A program made the translations under genes and the position numbers. DNA of 64,000 nucleotides from Porticoccus sp950063125. GTDB lineage: Bacteria > Pseudomonadota > Gammaproteobacteria > Pseudomonadales > Porticoccaceae. Positions 16,970 to 26,611 of this stretch are shown piece after piece. The stretch is from the NCBI RefSeq assembly GCF_963973895.1, contig NZ_CAXBBF010000005.1. The stretch is one strand, 5' to 3'. The first letter of the stretch is position 1. Every line of letters starts with the position of its first letter. The notes below the pieces were generated by a model that saw nothing but the letters and a program-made list of their open reading frames with translations, searched no databases and was not told the DNA's origin.

Positions 16970-17719
16970 ATGAAAGTAGCACTGGTTACACTTTTCCCCG
17001 AAATGTTTGCTGCCCTCACCGACTACGGTATCAGTAGTCGGGCAATCAGACAGGGCTTGCTGGAAGTGGCATTTTTCAACCCGAGAGCCCACACCAGCGA
17101 CCGGCACCAGACAGTAGATAGCCGCCCTTACGGTGGTGGTCCTGGAATGGTGATGATGATCGAGCCTTTGCGCAAGGCCATCGACGTCGCACGCACATGG
17201 ATAGGGGGCCCGGTCACAGTGGTATACCTCTCTCCCCAGGGTCGTGTACTGGATCAGCCCGGCGTTAATGCGTTGGCAGCAAAGGGCGATCTGATACTGG
17301 TTGCCGGACGTTACGAAGGTGTTGATGAGCGACTGATACAGCTGGAAGTGGATCAGGAGTGGTCCATCGGGGACTACGTACTTAGTGGCGGTGAGCTGCC
17401 CGCCATGGTGGTGCTTGATGCATTGATTCGGCAATTGCCCGGCGCATTGGGGCATGAGGACTCGGCAGATCAGGATTCCTTTGCCGATGGCCTGTTGGAT
17501 TGTCCTCATTACACGCGCCCGGAGCAGTATCAGGATTTTAAAGTGCCCGAGGTGTTGCTGTCGGGCAACCATGAAAAAATACGGCAGTGGCGGTTAAAGC
17601 AGTCGTTGTACAGAACCTGGCAGCGACGCCCGGAACTGCTGGAAAAGCTGGTGCTCAGTGACGAGCAACAACAGTTAATGGACAGGATTGTCAAAGAGTC
17701 GGCAGATGAAAGTGACTGA
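16970..17719 (+). CDS. trmD: tRNA (guanine-N1)-methyltransferase TrmD
   Basis: TrmD methylates N1 of G37 in tRNAs, using SAM, to prevent frameshifting. The 249-residue SPOUT-class enzyme shows the trefoil-knot SAM-binding segments: PYGGGPGMVMM, LSPQGRVLDQPG, LVAGRYEGVDERLI and SIGDYVLSGGELPAMVV. It lies between rimM and rplS as usual. Confidence 0.98.
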   Translation: MKVALVTLFPEMFAALTDYGISSRAIRQGLLEVAFFNPRAHTSDRHQTVDSRPYGGGPGMVMMIEPLRKAIDVARTWIGGPVTVVYLSPQGRVLDQPGVNALAAKGDLILVAGRYEGVDERLIQLEVDQEWSIGDYVLSGGELPAMVVLDALIRQLPGALGHEDSADQDSFADGLLDCPHYTRPEQYQDFKVPEVLLSGNHEKIRQWRLKQSLYRTWQRRPELLEKLVLSDEQQQLMDRIVKESADESD

Positions 17720-17793
17720 GTCGTTTTCCTCTCTGTGCGACGCTACTCAAAAAGGTGGCATGCCACCAACCAACAAAAGCTGAGGAGCAAACC

Positions 17794-18150
17794 GTGAGCA
17801 ACAAAAATTCGATTATTACCGCAATTGAAACAGAACAAATGAGCAAGCAACTGCCGCCGTTTGCCCCAGGCGATACAGTTGTTGTTCAGGTCAAGGTTAA
17901 AGAGGGCACCCGCGAGCGCCTGCAGGCATTCGAGGGTGTGGTGATTGGCAAGCGCAATCGTGGATTGAATTCTGCATTCACTGTTCGAAAAATTTCCAAT
18001 GGCGTTGGCGTTGAGCGGACCTTCCAGACTTTCAGCCCGCTGGTTGAGAGTGTGCAGGTCAAGCGCCGTGGTGATGTGCGCCAAGCCAAACTTTACTACT
18101 TGCGCGAACTGTCGGGCAAGGCTGCACGTATCAAGGAAAAGCTCAACTGA
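17794..18150 (+). CDS. rplS: 50S ribosomal protein L19
   Basis: L19 sits at the 30S-50S interface. The 118-residue protein has the conserved FAPGDTVVVQVKVKEGTRER and GVGVERTFQTFSPLVE segments. GTG at 17794 is chosen as start because GAGGA lies at 17782-17786 and the protein then begins SNKNSIITAIE. It is the last gene of the operon, followed by a strong terminator. Confidence 0.98.
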   Translation: MSNKNSIITAIETEQMSKQLPPFAPGDTVVVQVKVKEGTRERLQAFEGVVIGKRNRGLNSAFTVRKISNGVGVERTFQTFSPLVESVQVKRRGDVRQAKLYYLRELSGKAARIKEKLN

Positions 18151-18172
18151 GTTTGTTCCCCAACAGGAAAAA

Positions 18173-18198
18173 GGCACCACAGGTTGGTGCCTTTTTTT
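18173..18198 (+). terminator. Rho-independent terminator after rplS
   Basis: GGCACCA (18173-18179) pairs with TGGTGCC (18185-18191) around a 5-nt loop, followed by seven T residues. Confidence 0.92.
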
Positions 18199-18275
18199 AT
18201 GGCTGAAAGCGGTTTTCAGGGTTGCCTGCAATTTTTGATGATTGTTCCATACTTCGAGCCCGGTTAGAGTAACCC

Positions 18276-19178
18276 ATGGCGCCGACATCGACCGACCAAC
18301 ACCTGATTGACAATTATCTCGATGTCCTCTGGATGGAAAAGGGCCTGAGCCGCAATACCCTAGACGCCTATCGACGCGATCTTGAGGCGCTGGCCATTTG
18401 GGCGGCACGGGAGAATTTGGCCCTGATTGGGCTGGGGGCTGCGGATGTGCAGCGCTATCTGGCCCGCCGTTTTGAACAGGGCGTGTCGACACGTTCGGCC
18501 GCCAGACAGTTATCCTGTATGCGGGGGCTCTACCGTTATTTACTTCGGGAAAACCGGCTTGTCGAAGATCCCATTGCTATGGTGGAAAACCCCAAGCTGG
18601 GTCGTCCGCTCCCAAAGAGCCTTACAGAAATGGATGTGGAAGCGCTATTGAACCAGCCGGATACCGATTCGTTGCTGGGTCTGCGCGATCGCACCATGCT
18701 GGAAGTGCTGTACGCTACGGGCTTGAGGGTCTCTGAGCTGGTGGGGCTAACCCTTTATCAGGCCAACCTGCGCCAGGGTGTGGTGAGAGTGACAGGTAAG
18801 GGTGGCAAGGAGCGGATGGTGCCCATGGGCGAGGAGGCGATGAGTTGGTTGGAGCGCTTCATGCGGGAAGCCCGGCCCTTGATATTGGGCGCTGTACAAA
18901 GTGATGTGCTGTTCCCCAGTCGCCGTGCCCGGCAGATGACCCGGCAAACTTTCTGGCATCGAATCAAGGGTTACGCCAGCCAGGCCGGCATTGAAAAACC
19001 CCTATCGCCACACACACTCCGCCACGCCTTTGCCACCCACCTCCTGAATCACGGAGCCGATCTCAGGGTGGTACAATTGCTGCTCGGGCACAGTGATCTT
19101 TCCACCACGCAGATCTACACCCACATAGCCAGTACCCGCATCAAGGCGCTGCATGCAGAACACCACCCGAGAGGGTGA
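18276..19178 (+). CDS. xerD: Site-specific tyrosine recombinase XerD
   Basis: XerD works with XerC at dif to resolve chromosome dimers, activated by FtsK. The 300-residue protein has the N-terminal SAM-like core-binding domain and all catalytic residues of the family: Arg in ATGLRVSELVGL, Lys in GKGGKERMVPMG, H-x-x-R in SPHTLRHAFATHLL, and His and Tyr in LLGHSDLSTTQIYTHI. It is followed by dsbC, the usual gammaproteobacterial xerD neighbour, which argues for a chromosomal XerD and against a mobile-element integrase. Confidence 0.95.
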   Translation: MAPTSTDQHLIDNYLDVLWMEKGLSRNTLDAYRRDLEALAIWAARENLALIGLGAADVQRYLARRFEQGVSTRSAARQLSCMRGLYRYLLRENRLVEDPIAMVENPKLGRPLPKSLTEMDVEALLNQPDTDSLLGLRDRTMLEVLYATGLRVSELVGLTLYQANLRQGVVRVTGKGGKERMVPMGEEAMSWLERFMREARPLILGAVQSDVLFPSRRARQMTRQTFWHRIKGYASQAGIEKPLSPHTLRHAFATHLLNHGADLRVVQLLLGHSDLSTTQIYTHIASTRIKALHAEHHPRG

Positions 19179-19247
19179 GTGAACCCTTGTGGCCATTAAG
19201 ACTCAATATCTGATTAGCCATACTGAACCTGACAAGAGAAATCCGTG

Positions 19248-20003
19248 ATGATCAAAAAAATGCTGGGCACAATCATTGTCCTGATATTATTACCCGCCGC
19301 TTTTGCTGCCGAAGTGTCAGAAGAGACACGCAAGACCATCATAGACAAGCTGCAGCAGGCGCGCCCTGACCTGAAATACGGTGCAGTGGAAACCTCCCCC
19401 ATCGACGGACTCTACCGCGTGCGAATCAACGGTACCCAATTCTTTTATGCCAATAAAACCGGTGACTACATTATTACGGGCGACATGTATCAGGCCCTTC
19501 CGGGAATGTTCGCACCGATCAAGGATATGGCTGCGGCCAAATTGCGTAAGGAAATGCTGAGCGCAGTGGCAACAAAAGACATGATTGTTTTTCCCGCCGC
19601 AGATGTGCGCCGCTACATTCTTCATGTGTTCACGGATGTGGATTGTGGTTATTGCCGCAAACTTCACATTGAAACCGTTCCCGAACTGAATGTGGCCGGC
19701 GTGGAGGTTCGCTATCTGGCCTTTCCCCGGGCCGGACTGGATTCCGCCTCCTATCGCAAGATAGCTTCTGCATGGTGTGCCAAAGACAAGCTGGCTGCAC
19801 TCACTGCACTGAAAAATCGCCAGCCGATAAAAGAAAACGTCTGCAAGGATAACCCCGTAGCCAGCCACTTCCTGCTCGGTCAGAAAATAGGCATCACTGG
19901 TACCCCGGCCCTGATCCTGGAAGACGGTGCTTTGTTGCCCGGCTACAGCCCGGCGGCTGAATTGCTGACGATCATGGGGCTTGATGACAATAGTGATGGT
20001 TAG
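19248..20003 (+). CDS. dsbC: Periplasmic disulfide isomerase DsbC
   Basis: DsbC is a homodimeric periplasmic protein that reshuffles wrong disulfides and is kept reduced by DsbD. The 251-residue precursor has a signal peptide (MLGTIIVLILLPAAFAAE), a dimerisation domain, and a thioredoxin-fold domain with the active site CGYC in DVDCGYCRKLH and the cis-Pro loop GTPALIL. ATG at 19248 follows a GTG at 19245; either works. It lies 69 bp after xerD. Confidence 0.93.
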   Translation: MIKKMLGTIIVLILLPAAFAAEVSEETRKTIIDKLQQARPDLKYGAVETSPIDGLYRVRINGTQFFYANKTGDYIITGDMYQALPGMFAPIKDMAAAKLRKEMLSAVATKDMIVFPAADVRRYILHVFTDVDCGYCRKLHIETVPELNVAGVEVRYLAFPRAGLDSASYRKIASAWCAKDKLAALTALKNRQPIKENVCKDNPVASHFLLGQKIGITGTPALILEDGALLPGYSPAAELLTIMGLDDNSDG

Positions 20004-20229
20004 AACGGTAACCGCCGTGGCCAAATTGTGGCTGGCAGATTGACAGTCCCTGTGCTGCCAATTAAGGTTGCGAACCTTCATCAGTCTGCTGGCTTGAATG
20101 CTGCACTTGCGCAGTGAGCGGGGTGACCGTTTTAGTAATAAGGCGGCATGAACGTGCCTGTCACCGGTTACAAAACAGTATTATCCCAGCTGGCACTGGA
20201 TTAAACCGGTTAACACCGAGGCAAATCGA

Positions 20230-21534
20230 TTGAACTCAGTAAAAGTTGGCCTGTGTGGCCTCGGAACAGTAGGTAGCGGCACATTTAATGTGTTGCAGCG
20301 CAATGGTGACGTGATCAATGCCAGGGCGGGGTGCCGTATTGAGATTATCCAGGTGGCGAGCAGACGCCCGAATCCCGCCTGCCAGCTCGGCGATACCCCG
20401 GTTAGCGAAGATGTTTTTGCGGTTGCCCGCAATCCCGATGTCGATATTCTGGTGGAGCTGATTGGTGGCATCACGGTCGCGCGTGAGCTGATTCTTGATG
20501 CCATTGAACATGGCAAGCACGTGGTTACGGCGAACAAGGCACTGATTGCCGAGCATGGCAACGAAATTTTTAATGCCGCGAGGGTTAAAGGTGTCACCGT
20601 TGCCTTCGAAGCCTCTGTCGCAGGCGGTATTCCTATTATCAAGGCGATCAGGGAAGGGCTTTCGGCCAACCGCATTGAATGGTTGGCCGGGATAGTTAAC
20701 GGCACCGGCAATTTTATATTGACAGAAATGCGGGACAAAGGCCGCGCCTTTGAAGATGTACTGGTGGAGGCACAGCAGCGTGGTTACGCCGAGGCTGACC
20801 CGACTTTTGATGTGGAAGGGATCGATGCGGCCCATAAGCTGGTTATTCTGGCCTCCCTCGCCTTTGGTATCCCGTTGCAATTCGAAAAAGTTTTTACCGA
20901 GGGTATCAGCAACCTGGACACCCAGGATGTGGCCTACGCCCGGCAACTCGGCTACCAGATCAAGCATCTGGGCATCGCCCGCCGCAACAACGGTGGTATT
21001 GAACTACGGGTTCACCCCACTCTGATTCCCCGCAAACGACTGCTCGCCAATGTCGATGGTGTCATGAATGCCGTGGTGGTCAAAGGGGATGCCGTGGGCC
21101 CTACACTGTATTACGGCCCCGGCGCCGGGGCAGAGCCTACGGCCTCTGCAGTGATTGCGGATATTGTCGACCTGGCCCGCACCCTGACGGCCGATCCGGA
21201 GCACCGGGTACCCCACCTGGGTTTTCAACCAGATCAGTTGAGTGATATTAAGGTACTGTCTATCGAAGAGGTCGAAACTGCCTACTATCTGCGTATCACG
21301 GCACGTGATGTGCCGGGGGTTTTATCAAAAATTACACAGATTCTCAGTGATGCCAAAATCAGTATTGAGGCTGTTATCCAGAAAGAGGCAGATGATGGCG
21401 AGGACTATGTGCCGCTGATTATTCTCACCGACCGTGCCGTGGTGAAGAAGCTCGACGAAGCGGTAGACAAGATTCAACAGCTGCCCACGACCGAGGGTGA
21501 TATTGTCAGGATTCGTGTGGAATCACTGGGCTAG
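20230..21534 (+). CDS. hom: Homoserine dehydrogenase
   Basis: The enzyme reduces aspartate semialdehyde to homoserine on the route to threonine, methionine and isoleucine. This is the monofunctional 434-residue form: NAD(P)-binding GLCGLGTVGSGTFNVL at the start, catalytic region with EASVAGGIPIIKAI and GIVNGTGNFILTEM, and a C-terminal ACT domain (YYLRITARDVPGVLSKI) for threonine feedback. The start is TTG at 20230 (NSVKVGLCG). thrC follows after 35 bp, so both steps are likely co-transcribed. Confidence 0.95.
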   Translation: MNSVKVGLCGLGTVGSGTFNVLQRNGDVINARAGCRIEIIQVASRRPNPACQLGDTPVSEDVFAVARNPDVDILVELIGGITVARELILDAIEHGKHVVTANKALIAEHGNEIFNAARVKGVTVAFEASVAGGIPIIKAIREGLSANRIEWLAGIVNGTGNFILTEMRDKGRAFEDVLVEAQQRGYAEADPTFDVEGIDAAHKLVILASLAFGIPLQFEKVFTEGISNLDTQDVAYARQLGYQIKHLGIARRNNGGIELRVHPTLIPRKRLLANVDGVMNAVVVKGDAVGPTLYYGPGAGAEPTASAVIADIVDLARTLTADPEHRVPHLGFQPDQLSDIKVLSIEEVETAYYLRITARDVPGVLSKITQILSDAKISIEAVIQKEADDGEDYVPLIILTDRAVVKKLDEAVDKIQQLPTTEGDIVRIRVESLG

Positions 21535-21569
21535 CGTATTCCGTTTCAAGAACAGAACAGGTATCAAGC

Positions 21570-22970
21570 GTGAACTATATCAGCACCCGCGGGCAGGCCC
21601 CGGTATTGAGTTTTGAAGATGCGGTACTGGCCGGTTTAGCCACCGATGGCGGTCTTTACGTGCCGGAAACCCTGCCGCAGTTTTCCCGGGAAGAAATTGC
21701 CAGCTGGTCTGGCCTGTCCTATCAGGAGCTGGCCTTCAAGGTGATGTCACCGTTCATGGCGGGTGAGGTTCCGGATGACACGCTGCGGGAACTGATCGAC
21801 AAGGCCTATAGTACCTTTCGCCATGATGCCATCGCGCCTCTCATACAAAGCGGTCACAACGAATTTATTCTCGAATTGTTCCAGGGCCCGACGCTGGCCT
21901 TCAAGGACTTTGCCCTGCAGTTCCTCGGCCACCTGCTGGACTATGTGCTGAAGAAGCGCAACCAGCGTGTCGCGATCATGGGCGCGACCTCCGGTGACAC
22001 TGGCTCGGCGGCGATTGAAGGCTGTCGCCACAGTGACAACGTGGATATCTTTATTCTTCATCCCTATCAACGGGTATCCGAAGTGCAGCGCCGCCAGATG
22101 ACCACGGTGTTGGAAGATAATGTCTTTAATATCGCCCTGGAGGGCAACTTCGACGATTGCCAGAACATGGTCAAGGCCAGCTTCGGGGACCAGTCATTCC
22201 TGCCGGAAGGGCGCCAGCTGGTGGCGGTCAACTCGATCAACTGGGCGCGCATCATGGCCCAGATCGTCTACTATTTTTATGCTGGCCTGGCGCTGGGTGC
22301 TCCCCACCGCCCGGTGGCGTTCTCCGTGCCCACCGGCAACTTCGGCGACATTTTTGCCGGTTATCTGGCCAGCCGCATGGGTCTGCCGATTGATCAGTTG
22401 GTGATTGGTACCAATGCCAATGACATTCTGCATCGCTGTATCAGTGCCAATGACCACAGCCTGCACCAACTGGTACACAGTCTGTCGCCATCCATGGATA
22501 TTATGGTATCTAGTAATTTCGAGCGGATGCTGTTCGACCTTTATGACCGGGATGGGGCCGCCCTTGCCGCGTTGATGGCCGACTTCAAAAAAACCGGCAA
22601 CCTGCATCTCAGCGAGACCGCACTGGCCAGTGCGCGGAAGCTGTTTACCAGCTACCGACTGGATGACGAGGCCATGATGGCGGTCATTCATGATATGTGG
22701 CAGAAAAACGGCTATCTGCTCGACCCTCACACCGCCATTGGTGTCGCTGCGGCGCGTCATACACGCCGCCGTCAGGATATTCCCATGGTCTGTCTGGCCA
22801 CGGCCCATCCGGCGAAATTTCCCGAGGCGGTGAGCAAGGCCGGCTACCAGCAGGATCCACCCCTGCCGCATCACATGGCCGATCTGTTTGAACGCGAGGA
22901 GCGGTATTCCGTACAGCCCAATGAGATTGCCTCGGTGCAGCAATACATGGTTGAACATATCCGCCGTTAA
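21570..22970 (+). CDS. thrC: Threonine synthase
   Basis: ThrC is a PLP enzyme that converts O-phosphohomoserine to threonine. The 466-residue long-form protein has the N-terminal MNYISTRGQAP segment, the PLP-lysine region GPTLAFKDFALQFLG, the phosphate-binding ATSGDTGSAAIEG and the FSVPTGNFGDIFAGY loop. The start is GTG at 21570. It is downstream of hom and converges on ppk with 24 bp between stops; no clear terminator is seen there. Confidence 0.96.
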   Translation: MNYISTRGQAPVLSFEDAVLAGLATDGGLYVPETLPQFSREEIASWSGLSYQELAFKVMSPFMAGEVPDDTLRELIDKAYSTFRHDAIAPLIQSGHNEFILELFQGPTLAFKDFALQFLGHLLDYVLKKRNQRVAIMGATSGDTGSAAIEGCRHSDNVDIFILHPYQRVSEVQRRQMTTVLEDNVFNIALEGNFDDCQNMVKASFGDQSFLPEGRQLVAVNSINWARIMAQIVYYFYAGLALGAPHRPVAFSVPTGNFGDIFAGYLASRMGLPIDQLVIGTNANDILHRCISANDHSLHQLVHSLSPSMDIMVSSNFERMLFDLYDRDGAALAALMADFKKTGNLHLSETALASARKLFTSYRLDDEAMMAVIHDMWQKNGYLLDPHTAIGVAAARHTRRRQDIPMVCLATAHPAKFPEAVSKAGYQQDPPLPHHMADLFEREERYSVQPNEIASVQQYMVEHIRR

Positions 22971-22994
22971 CCGGGCAGGAGGGAGCAGAGACGA

Positions 22995-25040
22995 CTATTT
23001 CAGTTTTTTAAGATAGTCGTAGACAGCCATTTGTGAGCGCACTTTTTTCTTGTTGCCGCGTTTTACATAGCTGTTGCTTTGCTGTTCATCAATCACCCGC
23101 GCCTTGCAGCGGTCACTGAACTGGATTTCCAGAATATCAATCACCCGCTTTTTCAATTTTGCATCCAGAATGGGTACGCCCACTTCAAGCCGGTAATCGA
23201 GGTTGCGGGTCATCCAGTCCGCCGATGACAGATAAACCTCGGGATCGCCGCCATTGTGAAACACCAGACAGCGTGGATGCTCCAGAAACCGGTCCACGAT
23301 ACTGATAATTGAAATGTTATCTGATACTCCCTCGATACCGGGTTTTAGTGAGCACATTCCCCTGACAATCATGCGGATTTTGACGCCGGCCTGGCTCGCC
23401 GCATAGAGTTGCCTGATGATGCTGTCGTCAACCAGATTGTTGAGCTTCAGACTGATAATGGCTTTTCGGCCAGATTTTGCAGCATGAATCTCACGGTTAA
23501 TCAGCGCGCGAATTTTGCGTCGGTTGTTGAATGGCGAGACCTGCAGGTATTTGAAGTCGTAGTGCTTGAAGCTGTACTCAATAAAGTTGAAGACATTGCG
23601 GACTTCCTCACAAATATTCTGGTGGCAGGTGAAAAGGGAAAAATCCGTGTAAATTTCAGCGGTCTTCTCGTTGAAGTTACCCGTGCCAATGTGGGCGTAG
23701 AGTTGCTCTCCATGTTGGGTCTCTCTGGCAATCAGACACAACTTTGAATGTACCTTGAGGCCCGGTACCCCCAGCATGACTGTGATGCCCGCCTCGGCGA
23801 GCTTTTCGGAGAGTTCCAGATTCTGCTTTTCATCAAAGCGGGCTTTTAGCTCGACATTCACTGTGACCTGCTTGCCATTGCGCGCCGCGTCCATCAGGCA
23901 TTCCACCACCCGGGAATCTTTCGCTACTCGATAGATGTTGATCTTTATGGAGATAACGTTGGGGTCAAATGCTGCCTGACGTAATAATTCCACAAAATAA
24001 TTGAATTTTTGATAGGGGTAATAGAGCAGGATGTCGCCCTGATCAATCGCATCAAAAGTATTTTTGGCGCGGTCAAACTGACTGACTGACAGAGCGGAAA
24101 CTGGCTGGTTGGCGAGGTATTTTTCGCCGGGGTTGGCAAAGCCGATAAAGTCGCGAAAGTTGCGGTAGCGGCCCCCCGGAATAATGCTGTCGCCTTTGGC
24201 AAAGCCAAACTTGCTTTTTAGCATGTCGATCATCTCGGTAGGCATTTCCCGGTCGAAGGTCAGCCTGACGGGGTTGGCCTGAAGGCGTTGCTTCAGCCCG
24301 ATCGACATTTTTTCCACGAGACTTCGGTCAATTTCATCGTCGAGTGTGTACTCGGCGTCCCGGGAAAACTTCATCGACCAGGCATTGAGGCTGTGATAGC
24401 GGAAAAAGTCCACCAGCACCATATCCAGGCAGTACCGAATGGCCTCATCGATAATCATGAAATGCCGACGGCGATTTCTCTGGTCATTCGGCAATCTCAA
24501 AAAACGACTGCTGGTGTCCGGCACTTCCAGCAGGGCATAACCGACCCCGTCTTGCTTGCCAATTTCCACTACCAGGTAGTTGGCGCCATCCCGCAGCACT
24601 TTCGACAGATCAATTTCCGGAGTGACCAGAATGGGCACAATGCGGGGTAGTACCTGCGCGCGAAAATGTTCGCGAACCCATTCACCCTGACTGGCGGAGA
24701 GGTCCTCGGGCATTAAAAAATAGATGCGTCGTTTCTGTAACTCTGCCAGAACGCCCCGGAAGGCCCGGTCAAACCGCACCGACAGCCTGGCAATGCCCTT
24801 GTTGATATCGCGCAGGAGTTGTTTGCTGTCCTTTGCCGAGCCGGCGATCTGTTCAATCAGTACCTTGCGTCTGACATCAGCCACTCGAACCTTGAAAAAC
24901 TCATCCTGATTGTCCGAAAAGATACCAAGGAAATGCACCCGGTCAATAACAGGATTCTCTTCATCCTCGGCTTCCTGAATGACACGCTCATTGAAGGCAA
25001 GCCAACTCAGTTCTTTTGGGTAAATTGGGTATTTTTTCAT
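22995..25040 (-). CDS. ppk: Polyphosphate kinase Ppk1
   Basis: Ppk1 makes inorganic polyphosphate from ATP. The 681-residue protein has the N-terminal domain (ELSWLAFNERVIQEAEDE), the head domain, and the two phospholipase D-like C domains with the autophosphorylated histidine in GLKVHSKLCLIAR and the second site VYLSSADWMTRNLDYR. It is single and divergent from the SdiA-regulated-like gene. A well-formed Pho box about 75 bp upstream predicts PhoB activation under phosphate starvation. No ppx is adjacent. Confidence 0.97.
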   Translation of the reverse strand: MKKYPIYPKELSWLAFNERVIQEAEDEENPVIDRVHFLGIFSDNQDEFFKVRVADVRRKVLIEQIAGSAKDSKQLLRDINKGIARLSVRFDRAFRGVLAELQKRRIYFLMPEDLSASQGEWVREHFRAQVLPRIVPILVTPEIDLSKVLRDGANYLVVEIGKQDGVGYALLEVPDTSSRFLRLPNDQRNRRRHFMIIDEAIRYCLDMVLVDFFRYHSLNAWSMKFSRDAEYTLDDEIDRSLVEKMSIGLKQRLQANPVRLTFDREMPTEMIDMLKSKFGFAKGDSIIPGGRYRNFRDFIGFANPGEKYLANQPVSALSVSQFDRAKNTFDAIDQGDILLYYPYQKFNYFVELLRQAAFDPNVISIKINIYRVAKDSRVVECLMDAARNGKQVTVNVELKARFDEKQNLELSEKLAEAGITVMLGVPGLKVHSKLCLIARETQHGEQLYAHIGTGNFNEKTAEIYTDFSLFTCHQNICEEVRNVFNFIEYSFKHYDFKYLQVSPFNNRRKIRALINREIHAAKSGRKAIISLKLNNLVDDSIIRQLYAASQAGVKIRMIVRGMCSLKPGIEGVSDNISIISIVDRFLEHPRCLVFHNGGDPEVYLSSADWMTRNLDYRLEVGVPILDAKLKKRVIDILEIQFSDRCKARVIDEQQSNSYVKRGNKKKVRSQMAVYDYLKKLK

Positions 25041-25114
25041 GTGCGACCTGATACTACCTGTTGGGGTTTGCGACGTTTTGCCGAATCAGCATAGCGTGTT
25101 CTGACTGTCTTTGT

Positions 25115-25143
25115 ATGACATTAAAGTGACAGGCGAATGACAG
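25115..25143 (-). promoter_or_regulatory. Pho box upstream of ppk
   Basis: Read on the minus strand, three 7-mers spaced by 4 nt are CTGTCAT (25143-25137), CTGTCAC (25132-25126) and ATGTCAT (25121-25115), matching the PhoB consensus of repeated CTGTCAT. A fourth, degenerate unit may follow at 25110-25104. A possible -10 (TATGCT, 25093-25088) lies 10 bp beyond that unit. This predicts phosphate-starvation control of ppk. Confidence 0.78.
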
Positions 25144-25258
25144 TGTGCTGTGGAATGTCGCTGACTGCCTCATATTCTGTCTGAGCCTAAAGTCATTCCG
25201 TCTCCCGCTTCAGGCGCAGCCGTCAAACTTGCGTTCCTGTTCAACGGGCCATTCTCAC

Positions 25259-25330
25259 ATGGACAAGGCCGTTGTTTTCACCATAATACTCAGCGCTCTA
25301 ATGGGTGTGTGTTTGTTGATGAAAGGCTGA
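25259..25330 (+). CDS. Possible 23-residue membrane peptide
   Basis: A short frame starting at ATG 25259 encodes a peptide with one hydrophobic stretch (VVFTIILSALMGVCLLM) ending in KG. It ends 3 bp before the next gene's start. No good ribosome-binding site is seen, so it may be chance; its membrane-like composition is the only support. Confidence 0.25.
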   Translation: MDKAVVFTIILSALMGVCLLMKG

Positions 25331-25333
25331 CTT

Positions 25334-26245
25334 ATGAAACGATTTTTAATGGCGTGTCTGGGACTTTTCATAGTTGCCACATTATCGTTCTATTTACACA
25401 AACCGGTTCTGAATGCCTGGCACGCCGGGGTGCTTTCCTGGCACACTTTTCGTTTAAGCAACACAGCGCTGCCTGACGGTGCAATGGATCTGTCGCGCTA
25501 CCGGGTAACCATTGATGGCAAGCCAATCCCGGCGCTTGAGGACGATCTCTCGGCACTGACCTATAACCTTGAGAAAAATACCCTCTGGGCATTGTTGAAC
25601 AGTGATCCGGTGGTGGTGGAGCTTTCCCTTGAAGGTGAACTGTTGCGTTCAATCCGCATTGAGGGTGTCAGGGATATGGAAGGTTTGACACACGTCAGTG
25701 GTGATCGCTATGTGATTGCCGAAGAGCGAACCCACCGCTTGCTGGTCGTCGACATTCCTGATGGCGTGGATAGCGTCCATACCCAGGGGGTGCCGACCCT
25801 GGTGGTCGGGATCGGCAGTGATACCAATAAGGGTTTTGAGGGTCTCTCCTGGGATGATGACGGGCAGCGCCTGCTGGTGGTAAAAGAGCGCAATCCGATG
25901 CGGGTGATTGAAGTCACCGGGTTTGTCAGTTTCGTTGTGGGTGAACCAATAAAGGTCGGTATCCGCGAGATCAAATCACCGGACTCGCCGGAGCTTTTTA
26001 TGAGGGATCTTTCATCAATCACCCATGTCAGGGGCGTGGGGCACAAGCTATTTCTCAGCGATGAATCCCATATGCTGGTGGAATACAATGCTGCAAGACA
26101 ATCCATCAGCTTGCTGGATTTGCGAGCGGGCAGGAGTGGCCTGGAGAGCACCATCCCCCAGGCGGAGGGTGTAGCCGTAGACTCTGAACTGAATATCTAT
26201 ATCGTCAGTGAGCCAAATCTGTTCTACCGATTTTCCCCAGAGTAG
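25334..26245 (+). CDS. SdiA-regulated-domain beta-propeller protein (YjiK-like)
   Basis: A 303-residue protein with an N-terminal membrane anchor or signal segment (RFLMACLGLFIVATLSFYL) followed by a six-bladed-propeller-like domain of the SdiA-regulated family: DDLSALTYNLEKNTLWALLN, GDRYVIAEERTHRLLVV, KGFEGLSWDDDGQRLLVVKE and the terminal PQAEGVAVDSELNIYIVSEP. The family is thought to act in the periplasm or at the envelope, but no reaction is established. AAAGG precedes the ATG. It is divergent from ppk. Confidence 0.8.
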   Translation: MKRFLMACLGLFIVATLSFYLHKPVLNAWHAGVLSWHTFRLSNTALPDGAMDLSRYRVTIDGKPIPALEDDLSALTYNLEKNTLWALLNSDPVVVELSLEGELLRSIRIEGVRDMEGLTHVSGDRYVIAEERTHRLLVVDIPDGVDSVHTQGVPTLVVGIGSDTNKGFEGLSWDDDGQRLLVVKERNPMRVIEVTGFVSFVVGEPIKVGIREIKSPDSPELFMRDLSSITHVRGVGHKLFLSDESHMLVEYNAARQSISLLDLRAGRSGLESTIPQAEGVAVDSELNIYIVSEPNLFYRFSPE

Positions 26246-26611
26246 CTGCCTGTCGGGCCGAATCGGCAGTTAACCATAGCGGTGGAGCGGGTGATTATGT
26301 CAGCAGGGCTTCCAGCGTCACATAATCCGCAAGGGAGTACGGATCTATGCTGCCTCACAGCCGCGAATCTGATACCCTTGCCAACCAGAATAATTGATAA
26401 CAATGCATGGCAGGTCATAAGGGTTTTGCCGTTTCCAGCAAATCAGAACATCGCTTCATCTGTTGTCAGGAGGGCCAGTTGCCATTCAAACCGTCAGTCT
26501 CCATTGATGTGAGTCTCCCCGGTGATGCAATGGTGAGTGGAGCATGTATCAATTTCAGTCCGCCTGGCGCTTCAGGGGATGCTCTTACCCCGAATTTTCT
26601 GCGGTGACACG
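26246..26611. other. Intergenic stretch with no supported gene
   Basis: The 366 bp between the SdiA-regulated-like gene and the fusion gene hold only short overlapping frames without good start sites or recognisable products. A weak CTGCC/GGCAG hairpin lies just after the upstream stop. It may carry the promoter of the fusion gene, but no clear -35/-10 pair was identified. Confidence 0.5.

Noticed and set aside
18276..19178. Tyrosine recombinase as a possible island integrase.
   Set aside because: Sequence and the dsbC neighbour identify it as chromosomal XerD, 15 kb from the CRISPR island.
26282..26607. Two overlapping short plus-strand frames before the fusion gene.
   Set aside because: No ribosome-binding sites, no recognisable domain, and they overlap each other in different frames.
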